The position numbers and the translations under genes were made by a program. Shown here piece by piece: positions 22,496-33,900 of a stretch of DNA of 64,000 bases. The notes under the pieces are model-generated. The model searched no databases. It had not been told where the DNA came from and saw nothing but the letters and a program-made list of their open reading frames with translations. Each line of letters begins with the position of its first letter. Positions within the stretch are counted from its first letter, which is position 1. Origin of the DNA: Larix kaempferi (taxonomy: Eukaryota; Streptophyta; Pinopsida; Pinales; Pinaceae); the NCBI GenBank assembly GCA_027924585.1, contig BSBM01000904.1, positions 18,621,501 to 18,685,500 of the forward strand. Reading direction: 5' to 3'.

Positions 22496-24239
22496 ATATC
22501 AAATAGGGAAAATTCCACCAACCTACTAGTTTCCTAGGTTGGGGTGGAGACATTAAAATTGGAATAAGGAGACTAATAAACCCAAATGGACTTTGGTTTG
22601 GGCATAAATATACTAAGAGGGGAAAAATAAATATTTATGGTGAGAAATAAGATGGCACTTGGTCATGGAGACACATTGGTGGTGTGGGACCCCCAAAAAG
22701 CTAGATTCCCCATGCCACATGGCATTCCACTCTCACCCATTCGAATCCAAGGTGGAGTCCACTATTCTTAGGGTAGTTGGAAGGGAATATTACTTGGCAT
22801 GACTCAATGAGGTCGAAATGTAGAGGAAGAGTAACTCCCATGGGAGAGGAAGAAGCATTTTGGAGCTAGTGGGACACTTGGGCTAGATTCCTTAGCTTCT
22901 ATGACACCAATGATGAAGATGCCTACGACATTTCTGAAAAATCAGACCTGATGACTGACATCTGACATACATGACATGTCAGGGCTAAAAATAGCCTCCA
23001 AGAAGGCGCCCAAGTGAGTTAGGGCAGCCAAAGAGACACCAATTCGAATTTGGTGAAGGAGGAGGTTAGAATTGGAAGGACAAGTGGCATACTTGGGAAT
23101 CTCTTCCCAAATTGAGTTGGCATGAAGCTCATGGATGGAATTCGAATTGGGGAAGCCTTAGGAATTTTATAAAATTCAAGAACAAAGAAGAAGACCAACT
23201 TTTGATCATTTTACATTTTTCATTTGGAGAGAAGAGCTAGTAGAGAGCTAGTCTACTTGCCTTAGCACCAATTTCGAGGGTGAAAGATTCCCATCCTAAT
23301 TGGAAATTGGAGAGGCCATTCAACCTTTCATTTGGAGCTACAATGGAGTCTTTAGTTACAGGTTGAAACTATAGGGCAGCTCGTGGTTCATTCATCTACA
23401 ACTTGTTCTTGCATCTATTTCACATTTTCTTGCATATTTGGGCCCCTGGAGGAATTGCGCCTTTGGTGAGATGTTGATCTCTTTGCGAAAGTCCAAGAAT
23501 CTCCATTTATTTTTATTCTGGTATATATACTCTGTATTTACTTCTCAGAAGACTCTCAGGTCGAAATACCAAGTGAAACTATGTAAAAATACCAAACAAT
23601 GCATAAATGATGCCATTTTCTCTATATCTTGTTGTTGGAGCTTGAAGAGCCATTATTTCGAATTGTATTAGTCATTCTTTGTGATTTTTTTGATGTATGG
23701 AGTGTCATTAATGTTCTGAAGATGTTTCATTAGCATTTCACAAGTCCTTGGCACCTAAATTTCAAATTTCATAACATATGGTGAAAATTACTAACTTTCC
23801 CCCCTATGTGAAGACTTGCATATAAACATATGATTTAAGGGAGTTGCAGAAGGTCATAAGAAATAATTGATGATACATTGGAGAGCTCATTAAATTCATT
23901 TATTAGTACCATACCTCTTTTTTGAAATTTGGAAAGGTTTAACAACATTTGGAGAGCCATCTTTGACCACTACCCTTGGGGGATTGAAGCTCGATTTGAC
24001 TAGTACATTTCCCTACTTTGTCCAAATTGTAAATGAATGTTGCGGAAGTGTTTTAAGGGTTGTTAAGCATCCATCATCCTCAATTATATGTTTGAATACC
24101 TTCCAAACTCATTCAGACCCCATTCGGAAGAATTTGGAGCCATTCGAAAGAAATTGGGTTAATACTAGTCTAAGGGTCGAATTGGTTAAAATTTGCAATT
24201 TTTCCTAGTTTGTGCAAATTCTTAAAAAGGGACACTACA
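22479..24239 (+). repeat. 3' LTR of gag-only gypsy element
   Basis: 1761 bp, begins TGTCTCCATTC and ends GGGACACTACA. It is preceded by a purine tract (GGGTGGGGAGAA) that may act as polypurine tract. The short ORFs at 23438 and 23963 lie in LTR sequence and are not genes. Confidence 0.9.
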
Positions 24240-24955
24240 AAATATGAGGATATTTTTTATCGAAATGGAAGCATGGAGTTAGGTAAAATTCATTGGCTTT
24301 CTACAATTATGAGCTCAACATTTCACTTATGGGAACATGTAAGATAACACTCTATCCCACATCCACTTGGGCTAGACCCAATTGACTAGTCTCTTTTATT
24401 TACCAAAAAATAAAATGTATCAAGTTCTTAAAAATTACCCAATTAAATTCCACTATTTTCAATAAATTCACAGAAGGCTACTTACAAAGCTATCATACTA
24501 TTCACTAATCAGTATACTCGAGTGTTTTAATAAGGAGAAAACTGGTAAGTGTATACCTGAAAAGCTCAAATGTTTTAATTGGAAACTTTGCAGAAAATTA
24601 TAAGAATGTTTGCACCAAAGTAGCTTGCACAATGCACAAGGCCAGCAAAAGAACCATCACTAGAAAAAAGGCTCAGAAAATTTTAAATAAAACCTATAGT
24701 ACAAAATTTCGAGCTATGAAGTGTGTTGTCCTTACCCTTCAATAGAGTATAATGTTATGGATCTTCTAATTTGGTAAACCTATAAAAAGTAGTAGCCTTG
24801 TAACATTGTCATAGCCCTTGGTCAATATAGTACCAATTCCAACTAATTTAGATAATCATGAAGAGTTTCAAAGTAACCTTCAAAAATTCATTTCCCACGA
24901 TATTCCACTAGTGTGTAGAATCACCATCACATCCAAAATTCTGGTTGTGAGCTAG
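24240..24955. other. Non-coding stretch
   Basis: AT-rich. No coding or repeat signal recognised. Confidence 0.5.
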
Positions 24956-27240
24956 GTCGTTTAATCCTTATGTCTATTTCCATCAATTCAAGCTCTGGGA
25001 AACTAAAAACGCTCTTTGATGTTTTCTTTAGGGGAATCTAGGTGGGAAGAGAGGCATTCAGTTAGCTTCATGGGAAATTTGTACCTTGTCTAAGGAGGCT
25101 AGTGTACCTGGTTTGAGTGATAGAAAGAAAGAAAGAAATTATTTTAACGTCCACGAGGCTAACAATAGCCTATGGGACAGACCGCTTCACCCCCTGATTA
25201 CTGCAACTCGACCCTTTCTTGTACAACAATAACCTATATACAATCTTGTGGGATGATGCTGGTAGCCAAATGGATCATAAGGACCACGAGTGGGTATGTG
25301 CCTTTGCAAATTCTTGTCCATCATTCATTCATATATGTAAATGACATAAAAAAACCCTTCCAAGATATGTGATTTGAAATTTTCAGAATCCCCAGTTCAG
25401 GTGTTTACATAAGAATTTGACAATTTTGGTAGTTAGTTCCAAACAATTACGTCAGGACTTTGGAGGTCCCTAAAGAAGGTGGCATTTGGGTGCAAGATCA
25501 ATTTGGACATTTTCCTTGGGCAGCGGTTAGATACTTCTGTGTTTAGCAAGAGAGAGGTTGTCCAGGAAGGTTTCACGCATAGGAGATCTATACAACAACA
25601 CAGGTTGGTAGTGGAGAGGTCCTTGTCAGATTTGACCAGGAATGGCAGATGAGAAATTCGGTTTCAAAATGCAAAGATTCCCCTGTCGGCAAGCAGACTG
25701 AGACTTTCGAGGAAAACTGTGGACAGGAAGAAGACAAATAGTGATCAGGCTCGTATCATGATCACTGCGGGTATCGGGCCTACTACTAATGGAAGTGGCA
25801 AATCTCTGTTCCTGTAAGGGATATCGCAGGCAAATCTCAGTTCCAGCAAGGGATAACGCAGGCAGTTGATGAGAATCATTCCATAAATAAATTGACAACA
25901 AAGGATCGGGCCTACATTAGGATGTACTCTCACTCTGTCATCAGAAACCAACTCTGCAATTCGCTGAAGGAGTCACTGAGCAATTCGGGTCAAGCATTGG
26001 CTGCAATTTATGGACGTTATGACAGAACTATAGGCTGTTGCTCTCAAGGTGGAGCACATGTAGACAAGAGACGCGTTGACAAGCATATTGGATATGGCAA
26101 ATGCTGCAGGTGAATTGGGAAATCGATGGGCAGAGATGGGAATCATTAAAGGCATAAGTAATGCTCCAGGAGTATGAAAAGACTCCATATCAGAATTTTG
26201 AAATCGTTCAGAGTATTCTCAGAAACTCTAGTGACACCTTTTCGTGCATGCATTAAGATTCATTTGTCTGTATTGCAATTATATTCCAGAAATGTTGTAA
26301 TCCAGAACTGTTGTAATGGGTGAAATTATTTTTCCTGCCGTATCTCTGGATGCATGCCTATGCTGGACAAGCATCAATGAATGTAAAGCTACTGGCAGCT
26401 GATTAGCCTGATGATTTATAAAATAGTCCTATAATCGTTTTAGTAAAAAAAAAACAACACAGGTTGGTTGTCTTGGAAGACTCTTAACCACGCTCAAAGG
26501 CTTCAAGCTATAGATAAATCAACTTTCACTGCGCTTTATAAGATAAATTTGGATGAAATCTTGTTTAATATGAGTTTGGATGCTAAGGACCTATGTGGAG
26601 AGATTGGAAATGGTCCTGTGGGAAGCAATTCATGGACTACAGAACCAGGAAACCTTATTGTTTGACATGGGAAAATTATCCAAGTAGATTGGCCTAACAG
26701 GAAATGGACCATTTAGGACAATGAAACAAGATGGCTTAGGTGGTTTCAAAGTATCTGGAAAGCCTGTTCTTCCTTTATGACTAAAGTGCTTGGATGGTCA
26801 ACACTCAACAACAATTTAGCAGTTAAAGATAGGCTACATCACTCCGTCCTAGCAGATGGCTATTCTATGGTTTGACATAAAAGCTGAGATGGTTAATCAT
26901 GTCATGTGGAGTTGCAGAATTGCTAGGGCCTGTTAGGCATGGGTAGTTGTTGAATACACCGTTCTCTTTGTTGCCCCACTTCCTTTTTGGGGACAACTGG
27001 ATGATCCAAGAGGCAAGATGCAGCATTTGGGACGTCTTATGGAAAAGGCAACGTTGGCAAACCTTAAATGGCAACTAATCCATTCCGACTAGGAGAAATT
27101 GCAACTTTTAAATCAAAGTTGACTACATAGATTTCAGCTAAGATTGGTATTTTTAGAGAGATAAAGATATTATCTTGAAATTGAAACCAACACCGGCGTT
27201 ATGCTCTCCTAGCCTATGTAGAGAGGGGTAACCTATGCAA
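24956..27240 (+). pseudogene. Decayed LINE: end of reverse transcriptase and zf-RVT region
   Basis: Plus-strand fragments read as the C-terminal part of a plant L1-type ORF2. They include GNLGGKRGIQLASWEICTLS at about 25034 (the conserved GGxxKxHLVxWxxVCxPK-like segment after the RT), then NNSLWDRPLHPLI (25160). After the nested insertion come SIWKACSSFMTKVLGWSTLN and KDRLHHSVLADG (26735-26870), and VNHVMWSCRIARAC with AWV (26893-26945), the zf-RVT Cys/His block. Stops and frameshifts are numerous. It is interrupted by an 843-bp poly-A retrocopy (25610-26452). RNase H and the upstream RT core were not found. Confidence 0.65.
25610..26452 (+). mobile_element. Poly-A retrocopy nested in the LINE, 16-bp target duplication
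   Basis: An exact 16-bp direct repeat AACAACACAGGTTGGT (25594-25609 and 26453-26468) brackets 843 bp that end in TAGT plus a run of A. This is the signature of LINE-mediated retroposition of a polyadenylated transcript. No RT, gag or LTR is present. The best protein-like reading is near the middle-right: LTSILDMANAAGELGNRW and MGIIKGISNAPGV ending in TGA at 26176, with stops at two upstream points. The ~270 bases after it resemble a 3' UTR. The parent transcript is unknown; a non-coding source or 5'-truncated pseudogene is equally possible. Confidence 0.75.
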
Positions 27241-27270
27241 TCACACTTCAGCTCAATGATTTCTGATTCT

Positions 27271-27492
27271 TTATGTATTTATTGTTGTGTATAGAGGCTA
27301 GTCGCATTTTCAAAAATAAAAAAAGGGATTGGTTTCAGTCTTCAATAAGCTACCAATTCACCAACTAATCCACATCATGATGTACTTATTGTTGTGTATA
27401 GCAGCTTGAAATATAGGATGCATTTTCAAAAATAAAAAAGGGATTGGTTCCAATTTTCAATTAGCTACCAATTCTCCAACTAAGCCACATTT
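27271..27492. repeat. Tandem duplication, 2 x ~113 bp
   Basis: CATTTTCAAAAATAAAAAA followed by GGGATTGGTT occurs at 27307 and 27421, each preceded by TATTGTTGTGTATAG. The A-rich motif suggests a duplicated retroelement tail. Confidence 0.75.
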
Positions 27493-27522
27493 TTTTTTAG
27501 ATAACACCATCTTCCCAGAACT

Positions 27523-27722
27523 GACAATAGTACAAGATTAATTTATATATTCTTTCTTTGCCATAGCACAAATTCTTGAATTGATTTCTGTTTTCTAGCT
27601 AGCATAGATCCATCTTAAAAGGACAATAGTACAAGATTAATTTATATATTCTTTCTTTGCCATAGCACAAATTTTTGAATAGATTTCTGTTTTCTAGCTA
27701 TCATCGATCCATCTTAAAAAGG
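27523..27722. repeat. Tandem duplication, 2 x 99 bp
   Basis: GACAATAGTACAAGATTAAT recurs at 27523 and 27622 with few differences through ATCCATCTTAAAA. Confidence 0.9.
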
Positions 27723-27901
27723 ATCTACCAAGCATCAAGAAAGATCTTAAATTTAATTTGAGTGAACATGTTATTTTTTATAATATTTTATTATTTAAAA
27801 ACATCTAAATTAGATAAGTTATATCTATTTACAAAAAAACTATACATGTTCTTAAATATTGCAAGAACGTGATAAACTGCAAAGCACCCAACTGGTCATA
27901 A

Positions 27902-27907
27902 TTTATT
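27902..27907 (-). terminator. Putative polyadenylation signal of HDR
   Basis: AATAAA on the minus strand about 58 bases after the HDR stop codon. The cleavage site is not determinable from sequence alone. Confidence 0.5.
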
Positions 27908-27965
27908 TCCGTAAGACATATAGGCATTCCTGCTGTTCTAAACTTCTCTCAGAAACTAGCTGAAT

Positions 27966-30900
27966 CTACGCTACTTGCAGAGCCTCTTCTCGTTTGATGG
28001 CAAAGATCTTTCTCAGCGCATTTTCAACAACCTGAGGCAGATGAAGCTAGTCAACAACATAATCGTGTTTTATATCTAATAGAGCAGAAAATAATGCTCA
28101 ATGTGAACTTGAAACTCGAAGCCTTTTACACATGCCTCATACACAGGGGATATGGATCCTTAACCAAAAGAGCAAACCAGAGTCTTTGGCAAGTTACAAC
28201 TTTGTGAGATGAATAACGTACCTTATCTGGCGTTGAAGCACCTGATGTGACCCCAATTGTAATGGGGCCCGCTGGAAGCCAGTCATCTTTCTCCACCAAC
28301 TCCCCATGCTGTGTTCATACACGTGTTAATGATTCAAAAACAATCAAATATCAAGTGCATCATAAAGAGTGAAGTCAAATGCTAGAAAAAATAAATATTT
28401 TTAGCTCACATTCAATTTAAAGGAAATCTTGTTTCCAGGACCAATACGCTGCTCATCGTCAATCCAGTATGAAGGTATGCCATTCAACTCAGCTATTTCT
28501 TGAAGGTGTGAAGTATTGCTGGAATTCCATCCGCCAACTACCAATATGATATCAAGCTTCTCCTTTACTAGCTCATCCATTGCATCTTGTCTTTCCTGGG
28601 TCACAATAATGAATAGTACTTAAAAGGAATAAAAGATTTACAATCTTTTGCTGACTATAGAATCAACAAGAAACGCCTCGCAAACCATACACAATAAGGG
28701 ATTAATACACGTGAACAACTCTCACTGAAGAAATAGTCAAGAAGGTTGTGGCCAAATGGTAAATCAAGAGAGTTTTCTTCACATAGAGCCAGGTTCAATC
28801 TTTGCAGAACATGCTAATTCCACTTCTTGTGCTATGTTGTGATATCTCATGACTAATCGATCCAAGGCAGTTTTCCCTAGGTACCAGGCTATTCCGGAGA
28901 TGCGGAAACCCCTTGGATGAAACTTCTAGGCGGAAAATTACTTTCCCAAAATGATATTTAACCACCAAATAGATTGGCGAAAAAAAACTAAAGGAACTCC
29001 TCGCACCACAAAGCTAACTCTACAAAATTCTAGCTCATCTTCAAAAGAATTATAGCAAAATGGATCAACATTTAAATGGTAATAAACAATATGAAATGCT
29101 CTCATGTCTCTGAATATGAAATACAGCTTAATAGCTAGGTTAGCATGACTGAAGTCTGGATAAGTCAATGATTAGTGGTATATACGCCGAATCTAGTGAA
29201 CTAGATCGATGCATAGTTTATAAGCAAGTTAATTACAATGGAAAGTTACATGGAAGATGCCAATACATTCCATACATAACTGAAGTTAACTAACAAAACT
29301 AGCCATGCCAATCCAAGGAACCAGGTATCTACATAATCAGTTATGATTGTGCAGTTCAAGAATTTTTCAATCCATATTATATTATATTATATTGACAATG
29401 CACCTTAAAATTCAATAAATACTCACATGAGCCATTCACAAACAAAAGCATGTCAGTGTTGCAGTAATGCCAATCTGGAAAGTCCGTCTGAAGAACATTT
29501 GAACGTTAAGGTAGATTGCTATATGTTTTAAGCATACTTCTTACCTCACGGACTTGAACACCATATCCTTCCATATTACTTAAGAGGCTTCTATTTCTAA
29601 AAAGATGTAATTGCTTACCACCTAAAGTTATCCAAATATGCAGGAGACTTGGATTTGGAGCTAGGGCCATTTCTTACTGCTCATTAAATTAAGATAAGTT
29701 CTATCCAATTAACTGACTGTATGAGACAAGATTCTGCAAGAAAGTCAACGTAGTGATGAGTAAAACTTGTTTTCCTTTTCTTGAGCAGCTATTGTTCTAC
29801 TTCAAAGATTTCATAGATGGCTATGCTACTTTAATATACCTGAAACTATGAAATGTAATTTATTTAGAAATATAAGGTCTATGGAATAGCCATTAATCTT
29901 TACTAGTCCACAAATAACTTGACTCTATAGAATCTTATCTCTGATATAGATTTAACTCCCCTTTGATATGACTTCCATAGATTCTTACAGAAACAACAGA
30001 AAAATGAGCAAGGAAAGGGGTACACCGTACAACAAATGAAGAAGATAAAATGTGTAGATTATAGTTCTGCTAAAGCAACAATAACTAGTTAGAAAAGTTT
30101 TGCAGTGGTGAGAATCGAGATCAAAAGCAAATACCACCAAATAATTAATTTGCCAAAACCACATGCACAGTGATACAAAAAAATACCTGAGTGGCATCAC
30201 AAATAGTGTTGAAGCTTATGAAATGCTTGTTTATGTTTTCAACACCGAATCTACGCATCATTGTCTTTTCGGCTAGTTTTCCTACACAGCAAAATTTAAA
30301 AATGAACTAATATCAAATGAATTCAGAAAAATCTTGTGGCACTGCACCACAAAGTGAACAAGGCAACCAGTTTCTTTATTTTAAGCTCACAGGAAACACA
30401 TATGGCACCAAGATATAAAGTTATCCAAGCAAGAAAACTAGCAGAAAATACCTACCTATCTCCTCTGTTTCCCCTTTCAGCATTGTTGTTTGGTTTGCAA
30501 TGCCCAATTTGACCAAGTCAACATCTGGGTCGAAACCCTTGGAAATTGCATTCTTAAATTTCTGATTAAAACAAATACAACCTGTTAAATTATGCAATTG
30601 CTTCTGTAAGACACATTAAATAGAGAAATATCCAGAAAAATAATAATACCCACCTTAAGGAATTCCTCTTTTGTTCCACTAGATCCATCAAGCTCACCAT
30701 TGAGGATGTAATCGGAAACATATCTTGCCTGATCCAAAGTAGTAAAACTACAGAAGTTACCTACTGTAAATATTTCTCCTTAGAAATGACAGAGAGCAGA
30801 CCCCAACAATGACAATTTCAGAATCTTGGCCCATACCTCTGTAATGTTCTTTACAATAATATAAGTTCCTGCAAAAGAAGCAGTTGCAATGGTTTCTTCG

Positions 30901-33900
30901 TGAGAATATTTGCCATGAATGATGGAGGTGTACTCCCCTTGTTTGTGCTTCTCAACAGTGTTCCAGACCTGTGGAAAAATGGCTATCAGATCATGTCCAG
31001 AAAGGAAAACCAGGAAGAAGGTTCCAAGAAGAACTTTTTTTATTCCTTTGTTCAAATAGATTGAATCCATAGTGTGACAGATCTCCAGTCAATAGTGCAC
31101 ACCTTAGACACCCATGGACAGGTTGTGTCCACAATCTGTACATTTTTCTCACTTAACAACTGCATCTCATGTACAGATGCTCCAAATGCAGGCAAAATCA
31201 CTACATCTCCCTTGTCAACAACATCAAATTGTTTTCCTTCATTTCCTACAGGAATTGAATGGACATCCATTTCCTCCAATCTCTGCAAATTTCTCATCAA
31301 TAGGTAAGTTGATTCGAAAACTGCTTATTAGGCATAAAGTCCAATTTGATAAAGACGAAAAAAAGGAAGAGCCTTTGAAAAAATAATAACTGAACAAACA
31401 GCAGCATAACGACTTTTATCTCGCAATGATGATAAAATCAATTCTGAAATTTTAATGCTTATCTCAAGTGTTTGATGAACAAAAAATATTTGTATAAAAA
31501 AATATTTTTTGTAAGTTTAACTGCACTTAGCTGGTCCAAACTTATCCTAAGTACATATTATCAGTCCATGAAAAATATCTTTAGCTAATAAAAATTTGAT
31601 CATTCACAGTAATTATTAAGATGCATAGAGTTTGTTCATTGGATTCAAGAATTTCCCATTTGCAAGTTCCATTACAGCCATGGATTAAGAAATGTTCGAT
31701 GTGAAATGAGAATGTGGATTAAGAAATGTTCGATGTGAAATGAGAATGTGAATTAAGATATCAATTTTGCTAGAAGACTGAACAAACAAAATGATCTAAT
31801 GATTCCAACAGCATCCAAAAAAAGAGACTGAAACATATTCTCTAAAGAACAGACCAGAATTATTGATTAAGACATAAAATGACTATAAGCAAAAGACCTC
31901 TAATGAAATCTCCAGAAAAATTATGTTTTGAATTTTGAGCTAGCAAAACCCAATGTTTAAATCTGTGCCCCCATCCTTCTCCATTGGCCCAAATGTAGTT
32001 GTCTCAGGGGACACATATTGGCTGCCTCCCAGTAGAATCTGGGCAGAGAAAAATGAGATACCAACTATGCAGGGAAAATCTCCAATATCACAGGGACAAT
32101 CTCAGTGATGTCACCTTTCCTGTGGATAAAACCTATCAAGCTAACCTCTTATCGACTTGAAGAATAGATGGACTTATCCTCACAGTGTCCGCTGGAGACT
32201 AATTCAAGCTTTGGCCTTATACTGAACACTGACTTGAGAGGCACAATTTCAAAGCAACACAATTCTTCGGAAGGCATAGAGTTTTGGGTTGTTTCTATTT
32301 ATAGAGACTTGAAAGATATTTGTCATACAGAATTTCTCTGAAACTTCAGAATAGTATTCAATTAAGCAGGACATCGTTTTAAAAGTTTTTTGACTGGATA
32401 AACTATATTGCTAATCTTGCAGAAGTTGCTGGTGCAGACCTCCCAAGCCATGGTGAGGGAGTGGCTGCCTAATGAGGAGGGAGTTACATCTGAGCCCTGA
32501 GTTTCAACAGCTCAAAATCAAAGGGAAAAAAAAATGCAGATACTAGAGACCTTTCATTGTAAGACACACAATTGAATCCTCTATGCTTAGGGTTGCGACT
32601 GAGATACGGACCTCATTCACGGTGGGATTATGTATAATTTCATTAGTGATCCAGATCCTTTCAACAGGGAATTGCTTCCTGGCTTCATATGCAATTTGCA
32701 CTGCACGCTCTACACCCCAGCAGAAACCATAGGACTTGGCCAATTTGACCGTCACATTGCCCCAGGTAAACTCATTGTTATTTTCTTTTAGAATCTTCAC
32801 CAGATCACCTGTAACAACAATAGGAACCACAGTAAATACTATATACAAGGGCACACATTCCTGCTGTTGCTGGGTACACCAGCTCACTATCACAGAGAAG
32901 CCTAATCAATTTTAAGTTTATGATGCAACTTTATAGGGATTGAACCAGTGGCCATAGAATACTGTTTCCACTACTTAGACAGATGATGAACTCAACTGCA
33001 ACAATAATTTGAGAGCATTGGTCCATTCTACAGCCCTGGTGGGAGTGGGGGTGATCTATCAACTTTCGGTGTGTATCTGTAAACTGTGCACTGAATCCAG
33101 ATGGTGCATTGGGTGTATTGAATATGACACTAGAACAGATCCAACTGAACCCAGGTCTAATGTGCACATCAGTGTTGTGAAGCTAGATAATGCATGTCTC
33201 AAGTTAACACAAATTGACAACCTATCAAATACTGGAACTTGAGATTTGCAACGTCAAAAAGCATACCAGGGTTAAGATGGGTCTGTGCTAGTTAATATTT
33301 TCACCATATACCCATAAGTTAACAAGAACAGAAACCACAATAAACACCATATATAGGGGCACACATTCCTACTGCCAGGTACACCTCGCATTTGCAGAGA
33401 AAGCTTAATCAAGTTTCAGTGTGGGATGCAACTTCACGGGAACCAAACACTGGCAATAGAAGGGGCATAGGGTGCAACTTAATGGGGATTGATTGATAAA
33501 GACCTTAATTATATGTCATTGTAGCCAGACCAATATACTCCTCACTGAATTTATCAATCTAAACTAGCACAAACCCATGTAAACACAGGTCTGATATGCA
33601 TCTTAAGGTTGCGAAGCTCGCAGATGATATGCATCCCAAGGATGTTATGCAATATCGTGGGGATGGAACCATTGGCAATAAAATGGGTATTGCCATCAGT
33701 TAGACTGATGATGCAGTCAATTGCAGGAATAATATGACACTGTAGCTAGCCCAATACACTCCTCACCAGATTTAATATACTGACAGAGGTCAGGGTGCAT
33801 TCTACAGCCTGAGCAGGGGTGGAGGTGATCCGTCAAGTTCTCAATTTGGTGTGCATCCCCATGTAAGGATGTATTGGATCTAGAATCTAGACCGTCTATT

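Larger units (their letters stand above)
18730..24239 (+). mobile_element. Non-autonomous Ty3/gypsy LTR retrotransposon (gag-protease only)
   Basis: Two direct LTRs of 1761 bp each, both TG...CA, flank 1988 bp of internal DNA. A primer-binding site TGGTATCAGAGC (20493-20504) lies two bases after the 5' LTR. The inside encodes gag, a CCHC-like knuckle and an aspartic protease, then jumps to a short tail reading ILQHTKLRLLEGKQSWVG before the 3' LTR; reverse transcriptase, RNase H and integrase are absent. In the first ~370 bp of the LTRs I count roughly a dozen differences (about 3%), so it is older than the gypsy element at 43.4 kb. No matching 5-bp target duplication is visible (TGCAA before, AAATA after). 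Confidence 0.9.
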
